Notes under the pieces: model-generated | Seen by the model: only the letters and a program-made list of their open reading frames with translations | What the model was told of the DNA's origin: nothing | The model's database searches: none | Translations under genes and position numbers: made by a program | Shown: one piece after another, positions 1 through 14,603 of the stretch | Layout of the letters: each line of letters begins with the position of its first letter | Position numbering within the stretch: the first letter of the stretch is position 1 | Source: Circinella umbellata | Taxonomy: Eukaryota > Mucoromycota > Mucoromycetes > Mucorales > Lichtheimiaceae | DNA length: 64,000 nucleotides | NCBI GenBank assembly: GCA_025093555.1 | Contig: JAIWNF010000037.1 | Span: 186,001-250,000, forward strand | Direction: 5' to 3'

Positions 1-603
1 CTTCCAAGGTCTCGCGTCTTTCCCAATATTCACAAAATTCTTTTCCGAATGACGATTGGGTATTTTTCCGTGTCTATGATTAAAAAAAATAATCAACACG
101 GAAACAAAAGTTATGTCATAACTTAAATGCTTACATGAAATTTATTCAATGCAGTGATGGCGCCTCGATTTTTAGGATTTTCCTTGACAATGTTATTTAT
201 TAAAGCAATATAACAAGTGTTTGTTGTACATCTACTCTCATTACACAACTGTGCAAAAGAGAAATAATCATATGGTGGATCAATCAAATGAGCTGTTTCC
301 AACCATTCTTTATACAGGTTATTAGTGTTAACTCTTTTAAACATATTGTCTTGGAAACGAGAAAAAAAATACTTCCAACATCAATGTCTTTTTCTTTTTT
401 TAAGATTCACAAAAAAAGTGAGTGAATCTATTGACGGCCACTGAAATTATAATATCACAGTGGTTGGAAAATCAGAGACAAGATATAAGAAACAAACAAT
501 GTGATTCTACGGCACAAAAGATGGAAGAAGAAGGGGGAGGAACAAAAAAGAAAACAAGAAAAATTAAAAAAATTGAAGGAGTGGGTATAATTTTGATGAT
601 GAA
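1..603. other. No recognised gene; one unassigned short ORF
   Basis: No recognised gene lies here. A 73-codon open frame on the minus strand (344 to 123) starts at an ATG and has a fairly balanced composition, including several cysteines, but I do not recognise it and see no splice or promoter support. A plus-strand frame at 422-697 is lysine-rich and low in complexity, and is probably chance. The DNA lies just beyond the 3' end of the LINE remnant, so it may include LINE 3' untranslated sequence. Confidence 0.4.
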
Positions 604-2060
604 CTATGCTAAAAAGGGTGGTTTAATGAATAAAATGTTCTTTTTTATATGTATAAAAAGCATCAAAATAGTTATGGGGGTTGATGTTTCTTCCTGACGG
701 AAGCGGATGAGAGTTTTGTGGGTAGAATCAATAATGGTTGATGGACCAAAGGGGACAGAAGAAAAAATATACAACCAATGCGCTTTCCAAATGCCTACCA
801 TCGTACCAGAGATAATTTATAGGGGGATAGTGGAGCGTGAGATAAATCCCAGGTGGAAATCGTAAAAGAGAAAATAGGATCATGAACAATGTCTTGAGTA
901 ACCGAGGTAAGAACACAATCTTGAAGAACTTGCTGACAAATAATCCATTCGGTATCACACGAGAATACAAAGTGAGAGGCAGAGTCATTTTCAAGATCGC
1001 CAAGAGCACAAAGAGCGTTGTCAAAACGGGTAGGTAAAATATGATGAAGAGTAGAGCGACAAGATAGTTTTCAATGTAATGAGCGCCACCAAATTGACCT
1101 AGCAAGAGGCAAAATACGAGCTTTCCAAAAAAACTGCTACTTGGATGGAGTACGAGTAAGATAACTGTTGTTGGTAGTAATAGTGTTGATAGCTGATTGT
1201 TGACGAGCGAGACGATACGTTCTTGTACTGCACAGATGTAAAGGTATGTGATCAATGTTGAGTCGATTATAAAAAGGCTGAACATCAACTCGTCCAATAT
1301 AAAAGTCAGCAGAGTCAAGAACAGGAGCATCAGGTAAAAGAGCTCGAGCTAGAAAATCTGCTATTAATACGTCACCAGAGTCCAAAGCACAGAAAAGATG
1401 AAGTATACTATTTTGATCAATGGTAAGTTCAACCCGAGTGCGACGACGAAGACGATTAATAGTGCTGTCAAACAAGTAAGCATCAGATACAATCAAGCTG
1501 GAGAGTTGTTTTTTAGGAATAAAATTGTATTGTTCGGAAGCTTGAATGACAAAGGACAATGAAAGAGAAAGACAGGTAGCCATAAATGGATCATAAAGCA
1601 ATGGTTGTAAAGGATGTTCGTCAATAGTGGTAAATAAAGTAGATAAAGTATTCATAGAACAAAGAGTAGAAGATTGTAAAGAGAGAAAAAGAATGGGTAA
1701 AAAGGGATCAGTACAATTTGAATTGGAAGTTATAAAGTAAGACAAAAAACAAGAGAGAAAAGATGAAGAAGAAGAATGTGTAAAAAAAGAAGATAGCCAT
1801 CGAATCTGCATTGCTTGTTGTTGTAAGCGTGGATCCAAAATACTTAAACCACCTATAAATTCGGGTAATGTGAGTATATCATATATATTAGGAGGAAACA
1901 TTTTATGCATAAGAAATTTAGTTAGTATACTTTGAATTTTTTGATGATAGTTTTAGGGATAGGGGTAACACATAAGACATGCCAGAGTTTTGACAAAACT
2001 AATGTATTAACCACAGTGTTTACAAGGGAAACACGAAAAAAGGTGTACAATTGGGTTCTA
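604..2060 (-). mobile_element. Decayed LINE (non-LTR) retrotransposon, 3' part of ORF2
   Basis: Read on the minus strand from about 2060 downwards, the translation gives successive pieces of the C-terminal region of a LINE reverse transcriptase, spread over different frames. They are LSKLWHVLCVTPIPK near 1960-2020, then GGLSILDPRLQQQAMQIRWL near 1790-1860, which is the typical post-palm segment. A zinc-knuckle-like stretch CALGDLENDSASHFVFSC follows near 960-1010, and IWKAHWLYIFSSVPF near 750-795. At least two frameshifts and several stops separate the pieces, so it is a fossil. The upstream catalytic palm (FADD) and the endonuclease are absent: this is a 5'-truncated copy, as is usual for LINEs. 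No clear poly-A tail or target duplication is seen. The family assignment rests on motif recognition only. Confidence 0.75.
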
Positions 2061-4675
2061 TGGCTTTATCGTAGACCTGATGGATCTTTCCACACAATAT
2101 CTCAAAATATTTTTTCAAAACCAAATATTTACTGAATCAAATAAAAATAATTTCAGAAGAGTTATTCAAAAAAATATTACGTTTTTATCTTTCATATAAT
2201 GAAAAATAGTGTTATCATAAACTGTCAGACACTTACAACAATCCCAAGTATATCAATTATTTGTTGTTCCTGCGAATCATGATAATGTATCAATTTCAAG
2301 TCCATTCAAGAATTCAGAATCCTGACCATTATAGCATCAATAGCTTTATTTAATGTAAAATCAAATTTTGAAATGATATAATAGTTTATTCGTTTGTACC
2401 TAGTGTTTTTTTTGGGTGCTATAGTTGATTTATTTAATGTTCCGTCTTTACGATATTATATTAAGACGATAAATGTCTTTTAAGAAAATAATCAATATTC
2501 CTGTATTTATGGTATTAGTTTGCATTATTCACTTCAATAAATAGTTATTTATACTGTAACGGTATAACTACTCAAAAAAAATTAGACTGGACAGCCAATA
2601 AAAAAATTAGCTGGCTTATTGGTTTTGGTAACTCATTGGCTGCCTAATATGGATCAGTTGCTTTTTTTTGGAAAATTTATAAAAATACTAAAAAATAATA
2701 CTGGGCCCCGCAGGGCCGCTAAAAATAATGCGCATAATACATAACATAATGAATCCCCAGTAGTAGCACTGCCTGCTGTAATAAGTATTATACGTAAGGC
2801 ACTAAAAGGGATATATTATAGTTTAGAATTAAATGCGATGATAATGGAAACATGGGATCAAATCATATCTCGATGATCACCTGTAATAAAAAATGTTTTT
2901 TTTTTCATCCAGATTGAACGTAAGTTGCTAAACAATAATCAATCCACAGTCTTGGCAAGGTCCTGAAGTTCAAAGTGTTTTATATTCAGTTGAGCCAAAA
3001 TGTTCTTTCGATATGATAGCCTGTAATTATAGGTAGCGGTTGCAATATTTTGATACATTTATTTGGTCAATGTTGCTATATCATCCAATTGCAGCATTTG
3101 GATAAAGTAATTAAAATAACTAAAGTGCCAGTCTATTATGCTGAGAATGTTTTATAGATGGATATTGGATAACAGTTCTAATATATTATATATATTGCTC
3201 TTGTTATGTATTAATTTTTATTTAATACTACAATACTTTTGTATAACTTATGAATATATGAGAATGGTGGAAATTTATGCTGGTGGTTTTCACTGAACTA
3301 ATAATAATAATAATATTGTTAATGGGATAATAGCAATAATTATTCTTAAAATGGCTAAGTTAGGATTATGTTAAATTGTCGGTTTTCCGAAACAACATCC
3401 ACATTATCATCTCACTTTAATTTATTTTTAATCAAACAAAGACGTTGACTCAGATAATATCACTACTATGAATACACTAATCCAACTCATAACTACCGGC
3501 CTTCACTATCAACACATATATTACTATGGTGGTCTCAACTAATTATAATTAATACCATCACCTTGAATTTATCCACAGTTGTTAAGCCCATCAGATCCAC
3601 TAGCTTGATTATTGCCATTTAATATCCAATCGTGTGTCCATGAAACACCATGTTACTTCAACTTTCTATTTTGCATCACATCTAAATAGATTAAGTAATA
3701 AAAGCTACTTTAAAGCAGATGAGAACCTATCATGACTTTATACTATTTTTCATAGATTCAAGTGCGTCATCCGTTATATGATTCCATCATTTATCTTTGA
3801 ATATTTATATAATTACTAACCGATGCCTTTCTCATCCGTAACCAGTCCGGCCTTTTAATAAATTATTATTACCAATATACCCTTCAACAAATAACCACGC
3901 TTATGCTTGATGAGAGATAGAAAGCGGGCTCATGTGCCCAAAAACATAACTCCCATATGTTTTAAATAAGTAGAGCCCTCTTTCCACTTCTAAAAAAAAT
4001 ACCAATTTCCAATAGTTGTCATACTACAAAAATTATTGTTGATGAGCATGAGCATAGTATATTCCAATTATTAAAATAGTAAACTTCTAGTAGTTGGATT
4101 ATACATTTCAATCAATTCTATTTATGTTCTATCTTATAACAATTGCTACAATCGTTTTCAACTTATTAAGCTCATAATAAGCTCAACCTTTTACTGAGTC
4201 ATTATAAGATTTACTTCAATCATTGATAACAAAAAAAAAGACTTCACTTACTTTTGCATCTTACTACATTGTTATACCATGTTAAAAAAAAGTATTATCG
4301 GAAAAAAAGAAGTTTTTTTTTGTAGGGGCTAAAAAGTCCTTTTTTTTATTTAACCATATTTCGGGTGTAACGAAGGTGACAGATTAGGCGAAGCAGAAAA
4401 GAGAAAATGAACGGAGAGCTTTTGGAAGAAAAACAGCTGTTGTAATATGTATATATATATATAGATAGATATTGCTATTTTTCCTTTTTTTTTTGTATAA
4501 GTGTTTTGTTTTGTTATGTGAGATAAAAAAAGGATCAACAATTGACATTAAGTTGGGGAAAAAAAAGAAGTGTTTTTTAAAAGACTAAAGAGTCAGGATT
4601 CAAAAAAATAAAATAAATTATAATAAAATAAAATAAAAACAAGAGGGAGGAAAAACGAAGCGTTGGAGAGATATT
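2061..4675. other. AT-rich intergenic region, no gene seen
   Basis: About 2.6 kb without a convincing coding frame. It is AT-rich with many scattered stops in all frames. A short GC-rich island with GGGCCC sits near 2703. A run of alternating AT near 4450-4470 and several A or T runs near 4230-4350 lie just downstream of the recombinase gene and are probably its 3' flank. I see nothing else that I can name. Confidence 0.5.
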
Positions 4676-7600
4676 TTATGCTTCAGGGTCGTAGGTGATC
4701 CATCTAGCCCTTTTTTTCCCTTTACGTGATGGTGATGGTGATGATGAATGTGTGTTGTTGTTGTTGTTGTTGATAAAAGTTCGCTGGTGAGGAGATGGCG
4801 ATATATGAACTTGTGGGGAAGGTGAGGCCGGGACAGGAGGAAGCGCGGGTGGAGCTGGTGGGTTGATGATGGGGGAGAAGGAAGAAGACGAGGTAGGAGC
4901 AAAGTCAGAACCATCGATGGACATATTGGATGCCATCAAGGACTGAACTTGGGAACCAAGATAACACTGGTTTGTGAATAATAGCTGTTGATTCCGTACC
5001 ATGTGCTGTACTTGTTGCCCCATACCAAGAATGACAGATTCTAGACGAGAACTCGATTGCTGTTGCTGATCGAACGAGTCCTGTACACCGGTTATTCTGT
5101 CATTGCTTTTGTCCAACTTATTGCTTATCTCTCCAAGTCGATTCGCCACTTCAACTTGTGAGTCCACAATATGAGGGACTAGCTCTTCATAATCCTGCAA
5201 CCTATTGGTTGACGGGTTGTTTAAAGAAGCAATAACCTGCTCCTGGAATTCTTTGAATTCTGGACTGAGGAACAGGTTATTCTCGCCATGCCTTCTCTTG
5301 GAGTTAACAACCGCGTTCTCCCTTTTTACGTACAAAAAAACAGCTGCGTCTTGAAGAATAATTCTTCTGCACCTGACAAGCAGCCGCAAAAAACCACGCT
5401 TGGCAGTATCAGCACCTCGCTGTAGACTTGATGGTGCCTTACTGCGCTCGTTTTTTGAATGTTGATGTTGGATTCCATCCTGTTCCACAAACTCAACATT
5501 TTCACAATCACCATCATCGGAATCGTCGTCATTCTCATCCCTCTCGTACATCTCGTGCTCACAGAATTTTTTCCAAGGATCATTGTCAGGTCCATAACAA
5601 TCCTCGATCCAAGGAAACACCATTTTTTGTAGCTTGAGGGAGGGAGACACATTATTCCTCGGGAGACGGAATGGCTTGTCCCAAAAGCCTGCCATACCTC
5701 TTGCAAATTGTGAGGGCAGCTTACCGAGATAATGTGTCTCAAGACGACCCAAACGATCCTTCCAGTCCCCACCTTTCTTGATTACATCAAGCGGAACACC
5801 AAGAGATTCGGCCTCGAGTGCTCCAGCATGACGCCCACCATGTGTCACCCGAGTGGAATTGATACCATGCTCAGCAAATATATCTTTCGTCAACTTATAT
5901 TGCTGAGCACCACTGATGCCCTTTTCGGGATCACCACGTCCAGACAAAACTTTCCAGTTATACCATCTTTCTTCACCTAAGAAATCGGCATTGTCCTATT
6001 TTTATATAATTTTATTAATGTCTGCCTCAAGAACTCGTCGGAATATGAGAACTACTTTGGTCACATCTATATATTTACATACCTGAAGCAAACTGAACAT
6101 ATAAAATGCAAATGCACTAACAGGGCACCTGAAAACATTTTCATGTCTAATCCCACAGCCGAATTTCACCTCGCCTTCTCTCAATGTTTTCCCTTTGTCT
6201 AAGCAAAACACTAAGGCTAGCGCTTGCTGTGTTCCTCGATGTTGCTGCTTCGGAATAACTGTACAGAAACAATCAGAGAAATTGAGACCTCTGATGTCCT
6301 GATCCCGAAGTAGCAAGTGGTGTCGAGCAGCGATTGAGAACATTTCTCGTAGACTTTTCTTACTGCTCGACAACCAGAGTTGCTTCATCATCCGGATCAA
6401 GTCGCCAGGCTTGTATGAGTCCCGGATGACGCAGTGAGCAGCACGGTCAGCATTTGTCACGACTTGGTCATAAACAAGATTATTCCTGTACTGCTTGAGT
6501 AACAAAGCCAGGTTTTTATTGTCATTTGGTGACGGCCAAGAAACTGCACGTCGCTGGCTTTGGAACTCATACAAGAATAATAGTGCCTTCCGATACTGGT
6601 TCACTACTCCATAACTCAAAGGAACTTCAAGAACCTTTGATTTCCCATCTTTACTCGGACGAGCTGCATCCGTCACTATAAAATAGAGCATAAAGCAAAA
6701 GTTAAGTTATATATACATATTACAACTGTAATAATACTACTATTGAAAAGATGCAGAAACATTACATTGAGGTAAAGTGGTAGTCAAATCTTCTGAATCA
6801 TTATTTGTATCTCTGACATATATTTGTGTTCTCACATCTGTACCGATTGGCACATTTTTGTTGAATTTGCGTTTAAACACAAATTCCGAGAAAAATGCGA
6901 CCACCAATTCAGGAGGACCCACAGTATATGGGTGCTCCTGATCAGTGTTGTATCTTGAACGATTTTCATCGCAGAATTGCTATAATTTACAATTACAAAT
7001 AAAGTAAGCAACTGTTACATTCCGAGATATATATATAAAAAAAAAGAAAGAAGGGAGTTGCTATGGAAACCCCACCCATACAGTTTATTGACAAGGTACG
7101 AAAACAAATTTCTCAATAAGCTCAAACAATAATCATTTATAACATCATATTTAGAGTTAAGCTGCAGAATTTATATGACTTATACACGTGATGATCGAAA
7201 ATACTGATAGATATATGACCATATAGTAGTTCCATATAAAGTGCATACAAATACATGTCAAATTATTGCTTAACCCCGGAAAAAACAATAAAAACTAGGG
7301 TGTTTGTAGCAACTCCCAAAATGAAAAGGCAAAATAGACTACCTTCCACTGGACTAGTGGCTGTTTATAAGCCAAAGTCGTAGTTGGCCTTTTGTTTCTA
7401 TTTAAGAAATCAAGACCAAGATCAATCTCATCCAATTCACTCGAAGGATGAGGAATGAAAAGATTAACTGGCAGATCGCCGGAAGATTGACTGCTTGATC
7501 CGGCAGATGTTGCAAGATTTTGTTCCTGAACAATTTTTCTCGGACGGCCTCGGCCACGCTTGGCGAGTTGGTTTTGAGAAGTGTTATTAGAATGATTCAT
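4676..7600 (-). CDS. Crypton/Ndc10-type tyrosine recombinase with N-terminal AT-hook
   Basis: Four exons on the minus strand (7600-7343, 6979-6766, 6675-6083, 5995-4676) give 794 residues with GT...AG introns. The N terminus carries an AT-hook, KRGRGRPRK, near residue 15. A helical core-binding part follows, then a tyrosine-recombinase fold of the kind called Ndc10_II in fungi. The likely catalytic set is complete: Arg281 in LLLRDQDIRGL, His407-x-x-Arg410 in THGGRHAG, Trp433 in GGDW, and Tyr444 in LETHYLGKLP. The C-terminal third is a non-catalytic tail with acidic, coiled-coil-like, proline/serine and asparagine-rich parts. Such proteins are encoded by Crypton DNA transposons and by genes domesticated from them, including the yeast kinetochore protein Ndc10. 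The frame is open and all active-site residues are present, so it is either a recently active element or a conserved host gene. Function as an active recombinase is inference. Confidence 0.85.
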
Positions 7601-7662
7601 CTAAAAATAATTGAGAAAAAAAAAAGAGCAATGTGTAATATAGTCTCAAACCCTTCACAATT

Positions 7663-7911
7663 CAGTATTTATAACTCAAGTCAGTATTTATAACTCAAAA
7701 AATAAAGTTCCAGTATTCATAACTTTTTTATTATACAAAAAGTTAATTTTACTGGTCTTGTACCAGCTAAATCCCCAGTATTTATAACTCGACTTCAGTA
7801 TTCCTTCGTCGTTACCTTCCATTTTTGGTAACTTTTTGAAGCTTTTGAGCCCGTTGATTGGCGGACTTCTTCAATTTCTTACCAAAAAAAATAAATCGAG
7901 TTATGATACTG
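7663..7911. repeat. Iterated 15-bp motif upstream of the recombinase gene
   Basis: The motif CAGTATTTATAACTC occurs exactly at 7663-7677, 7682-7696 and 7776-7790. A variant, CAGTATTCATAACTT, lies at 7711-7725. A half copy (CAGTATT) lies at 7796-7802, and an inverted copy (GAGTTATGATACTG) at 7898-7911. All lie within 320 bp upstream of the recombinase start codon. They are AT-rich and could be bound by the encoded AT-hook recombinase, serve as recombination sites, or be promoter elements; the sequence alone does not decide. Confidence 0.7.
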
Positions 7912-8858
7912 TGTAAAAAGTACGTATATAATAGCAATAAATGAGTTATTTTCTTTCTCTTCAATAATATAAGTCTTTTATATTATTGTACATACGTATC
8001 ACTTGTATGATTTTTTTATCTCTTAAACTTTATCTGATAAAATTATCATTATTGAACAAGCTACTTCTAAAAATGTTAAATTTTAATTTTTTTCAAAAAC
8101 ACACTACGTGTACACTATTAATACCCATAATAGTGACATTTGATTTAAACAAGATAGTAAAATGATACAAAGAAAGAAAACACGTTACCAAGATTACAGT
8201 TATAGTTTCCATAGTAATAATTATTGGGTTGGATACATCATGTTACGTTACGTAGGCACAAGAAAAACCTTTTTTTTTTTTGGCATATTACACCTCAAAG
8301 TTCTCTTATTGACGAGGTTGTTATATATGTCAATCTAAGTGTATCATATGTTATGATGGCTATTTGAATATAAGAGAAACAGTATGAAAATGATAAAAGA
8401 AGTTGTTGACTGAATAAAGATTAAAAAGTAATATGACTGAAAACAAAAAGCATAGTTTTTTATCTGCTAATTAATCTTATGTAAACAAATAAAAATAAAA
8501 CTCGCGTACGTATTATTAGAATTATTAATTCTTTATTTAAAAAAAGCAGTATATAATAATTATAAACGTGCATGTAGTTCTCCTAAACAACACCTGAAAA
8601 ACATATTCGATCCAATTGACTTGTTTCAAACTGAAAGCCAAAAAAGAAGAAAATTATGTATCTCACTCAATTCTTTCAAAAAAAGATGTGACGGAAATAA
8701 ATTTTTTATAGGATCGGATCTTCCACAAAGTTGTACGACTCCCCCTTTCTTTTTTGCCCTCATTTAACTGTTGTTTTTTTTTTGTGTTCCCTTTTTCTTC
8801 TCTCTCCTCTTTTTTTTCAACCCTTTTTTTTTTTTTACATAATACATTTCTTTTCACC
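7912..8858. other. Intergenic region between divergent genes
   Basis: About 950 bp separating the recombinase gene (minus) from the D2HGDH gene (plus). It is AT-rich with no coding frame of note. The last 130 bp before the D2HGDH start are strongly pyrimidine-rich (T/C tracts), which is the 5' leader type seen in front of most genes in this window. Confidence 0.5.
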
Positions 8859-11639
<2,781 letters not shown>

Positions 11640-12368
11640 TTAATTATTAGATTAAGTTGATTTACACAAGGTCCTTCTCTCTCTCTTTCTTCTTTTATTA
11701 TTACAAAAAATAAAAAATATTTATCAACTAAATTAGTAGGATTTATTACATGTGAAATACTTAAAATAAATTCGTGTAACTTGATGACTTTTAATTTATA
11801 TATAAAAAGTAAAATATACGAAATATGTTTAGCTTGATCCCTTTTTCCTCCCCTTTCTTTCTCACTCTCCCCCACACTTTCCTCCTCAAATGTATTACGT
11901 ATTATGTACACACAGACCTTTTTTTTATATTCTTACACTGTCAAAAATTATAACATATGAAAGAAGAATAATACATAATGGCTGTAACGAAATAAATAAT
12001 CCTCAAAATGATCTCGCTTTTTAGACTAGAGTTAATTGGGGGGGGGAGAGGGAAGGGGATTCATTTTTAGTATCTAATCTATATAGATAACTACTTTAAT
12101 CATTTAAAAATTAATAATTTACACTTTAACAATTAAAGGTAATGATTTGGATTGGATCTTAATGAGATGTGTTACAAAGAGAGAACGAAAGGGGATTTTT
12201 AGTGTAAAAAGAGTCTTTCTCTCTCTTTCTCTTTTTCACTTAAGGAAAGCGGAGGGAGGGGGAAATCCCAAAATTCCTGCATATTTTTTTTTTTTTTTCG
12301 TTTGGGCCCGATTAAAAAAATTTCTGAGTAAAAACAAAAAAAAAAACTTTTTCTTAACATAATTAAAA
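11640..12368. other. Intergenic: D2HGDH 3' flank and Rpc37-like gene promoter
   Basis: About 730 bp with no gene. It holds AT-rich 3' flank with possible polyadenylation signals (AATAAA-like near 11768 and 11990), a G-run at 12039-12046, and a pyrimidine tract followed by A-runs directly before the next start codon. A 108-codon minus-strand frame at 11911-11585 is of low complexity and overlaps the last D2HGDH exon, so it is not called. Confidence 0.5.
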
Positions 12369-13605
12369 ATGGCAGCTTCTTCATCTTCTACAATAGCAGC
12401 ATCCGTCACTTTTGAGAGTGATTTAACAACAGCACCCGGTGTTGCATTTGATTCTTCAGACAATGATCAAGACGATCCAGTTTTAGCCGAGATACCCGTT
12501 TATTTGAGCAATAATTTATCTAAATTTCTTTATATATTTCAATATCCATTACGCAATGCACCATTTGACAGTCGATCGGGTCCTGTAGCAGCACGTGTCA
12601 AACCCAAAGCTAAAATGGTGGAATTAGATATTCCTATTGATACACGATCCCCTTATTATAGTTCAGAACGTGGTGAAGATTTTGCTATGGGTATGAATGA
12701 TAAAAAGATCAAGACAGCGTATGATAAACGTATGGAAGAACATGAAGAAGAAGAATTATATGGAAGAACCACAGCGAATAAAAAGGAGGAAGAATTATTA
12801 GATCGAATGACTTTTAGTTCGACAGAAGTACCTGCTCAAACGAAATATGTTGTTGGTGCTATACGTGATGGTAAAAAAAATCATATTATAAAAAAAAGGG
12901 AAGGAGGGAGAGGAGGGATGGGGAGGAGGGAGGGAGGGATGAAGACAAAGGAAATATATATATATATATATATATACTTACTTGTAGGATAATAATTAGG
13001 TGAACTTCATCTTACGCCTGTTCATGGAACCATTCAAATGAGACCAGCATTTACTTATATTGATAAATTGGATGAAAAGTTTAAAGCAGCCAATAAACGA
13101 ATTCAAGATGTAGAAAAGGATGAAGATGAAAATAAAAAGGCCGAGACTGGAAAAGCTCAAGCATTACAAGTAAGGAGGCGAAGGGTTCATTCTCTATTAT
13201 AGAAAAAAAAAGGGGAGGGGAGGAAAATAACGGGATCATCAAGAAAGGGTTCTTTATTTCCCTAGTGGCGTTTGACTGATAATAAATATATTAGGTATCG
13301 ATGAAAAATTCTGAAAAAGAAGGACATTCTAAAAGAAATGCTTATTCAATGGCAGTAAGAAATGCAGAAGAAGAACTATGGCAACCGGTCGTTTATTATG
13401 ATGAAACGGTAAAATATAGATTTCTTTGGGGAATTGTTGTCATGGAGTTATTTTATTTTTTATTAAAGAAAGAATTATATTAAATTAGACTCAACAAGCG
13501 GAGATGGTGTACGATGGTTTATATACTCAAAAAAAAGAAGAACTGAAGTGTACAACAAGTCGCGGTGATTATTTAGAAAGCTTAAGTGGAGTCAAACGAC
13601 AATAA
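12369..13605 (+). CDS. RPC37: RNA polymerase III subunit Rpc37/RPC5 (Sin-like family)
   Basis: Four exons (12369-12870, 13000-13169, 13295-13408, 13489-13605) give 300 residues, near the 282 of yeast Rpc37. After a Ser/Thr/Asp-rich start comes the family core: DDPVLAEIPVYLSNNL near residue 35, then FQYPLRNAP, KPKAKMVELDIPID, and GELHLTPVHGTIQMRP near residue 168. This matches the order of human POLR3E. Rpc37 pairs with Rpc53 to form the TFIIF-like heterodimer of Pol III, which acts in promoter opening, termination and reinitiation in the nucleus. The long C-terminal extension of the animal protein is missing, as is normal for fungi. Acidic and lysine-rich linkers occupy residues 115-145 and 190-215. 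Intron 1 contains a (TA)n run and a purine-rich block. Confidence 0.9.
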
Positions 13606-14603
13606 GAAAAAAAAAAGACTTTGTGATCTGTGTTACTGTTTTTCTTTAAAAAAACCGTATCACAAAAATCATTATATTATTGTGTTTCCATTAAAAAAAA
13701 AAAGAGAAATTCATTCCATCTCCATCTTCTTTTTCTTTTCTTTTCTTCTCATGTTTGTATATTGTATCATAATCATATAACAACAACTTCCCTTTCCCCT
13801 TCACCTTCCCTCAGACCTATTTACAGTTCCTTTTCTCTTTTATTGTTGTATTTTATCTCAAGAACAATAATAACCAGCATATAACGAAATCAAAAAAAAC
13901 AATAAAAATTATATATTTATAGTTTTTAAAAGGTATATAAATAATAATGCTCTTCTGCTCCTCGATTATTAGTATTATTATTCATCCCTTTTCTTTGAAT
14001 CACTTTTTAATTCTATATATAACAAATCCTTGTTTTTTTCTTTGTTGCCCCCCCTTTTATAAATAGGCACATCCACCCTTTTTACCATCATTTAAAAACA
14101 TATAAACTCTTTTCCCTTCCCCCAACAAGCTTAACCCTTCCAGCCCTCCAAACCCCCCAAAAAAATATAAACCTCCCTTTCGTCGATCTAATATATAATC
14201 ATATACTAATAGTTCAAGGTCAGGACAAGGAATAGTTATCCCTTTTTATTACTCCCTCATTTATTATTATATATCCTTTTTGTTTTCTATTATATTTATA
14301 TATTTCTTTTTGATCTTTTTACGTTTCTTTCTTTCTCTCTTTCTCTTTCTTTCTTTCTTTCTTTTTTAAGAAGGATATTCTTCTAATTTTTATAGACTCA
14401 CTTTTTAATCTTTTGGGTAAACTGACAACCTTTCTATCTATTTCATTCTAGTAACATATAGATTATAGATCCATAAACACAAGGACAAACCCCCCACCCG
14501 CACCCATCCTTTTGTCATTCACTTTTTTTTTCTTATTTGTTTACGTATTTATAAATATTTGTGTCATAACGTCAAAAAGAAATAATCCCTATATATATAT
14601 ATA
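13606..14603. other. Intergenic: long pyrimidine-rich leader of the chitin synthase gene
   Basis: About 1 kb without a gene. The first part is the Rpc37-like gene 3' flank. From about 13720 the plus strand is dominated by C/T tracts, including a CTTT-type run at 14325-14365, up to the chitin synthase ATG. Short frames here encode only Phe/Leu/Ser-rich low-complexity sequence. Confidence 0.5.

Noticed and set aside
728..1330. 200-codon minus-strand ORF with a membrane-like composition
   Set aside because: It is the wrong frame over the LINE remnant. The neighbouring frame gives the zinc-knuckle-like motif CALGDLENDSASHFVFSC of the retroelement.
13586..13884. Plus-strand frames after the Rpc37-like gene
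   Set aside because: They consist of homopolymer-derived Lys, Phe and Ser with no splice support, in 3' flank and leader DNA.
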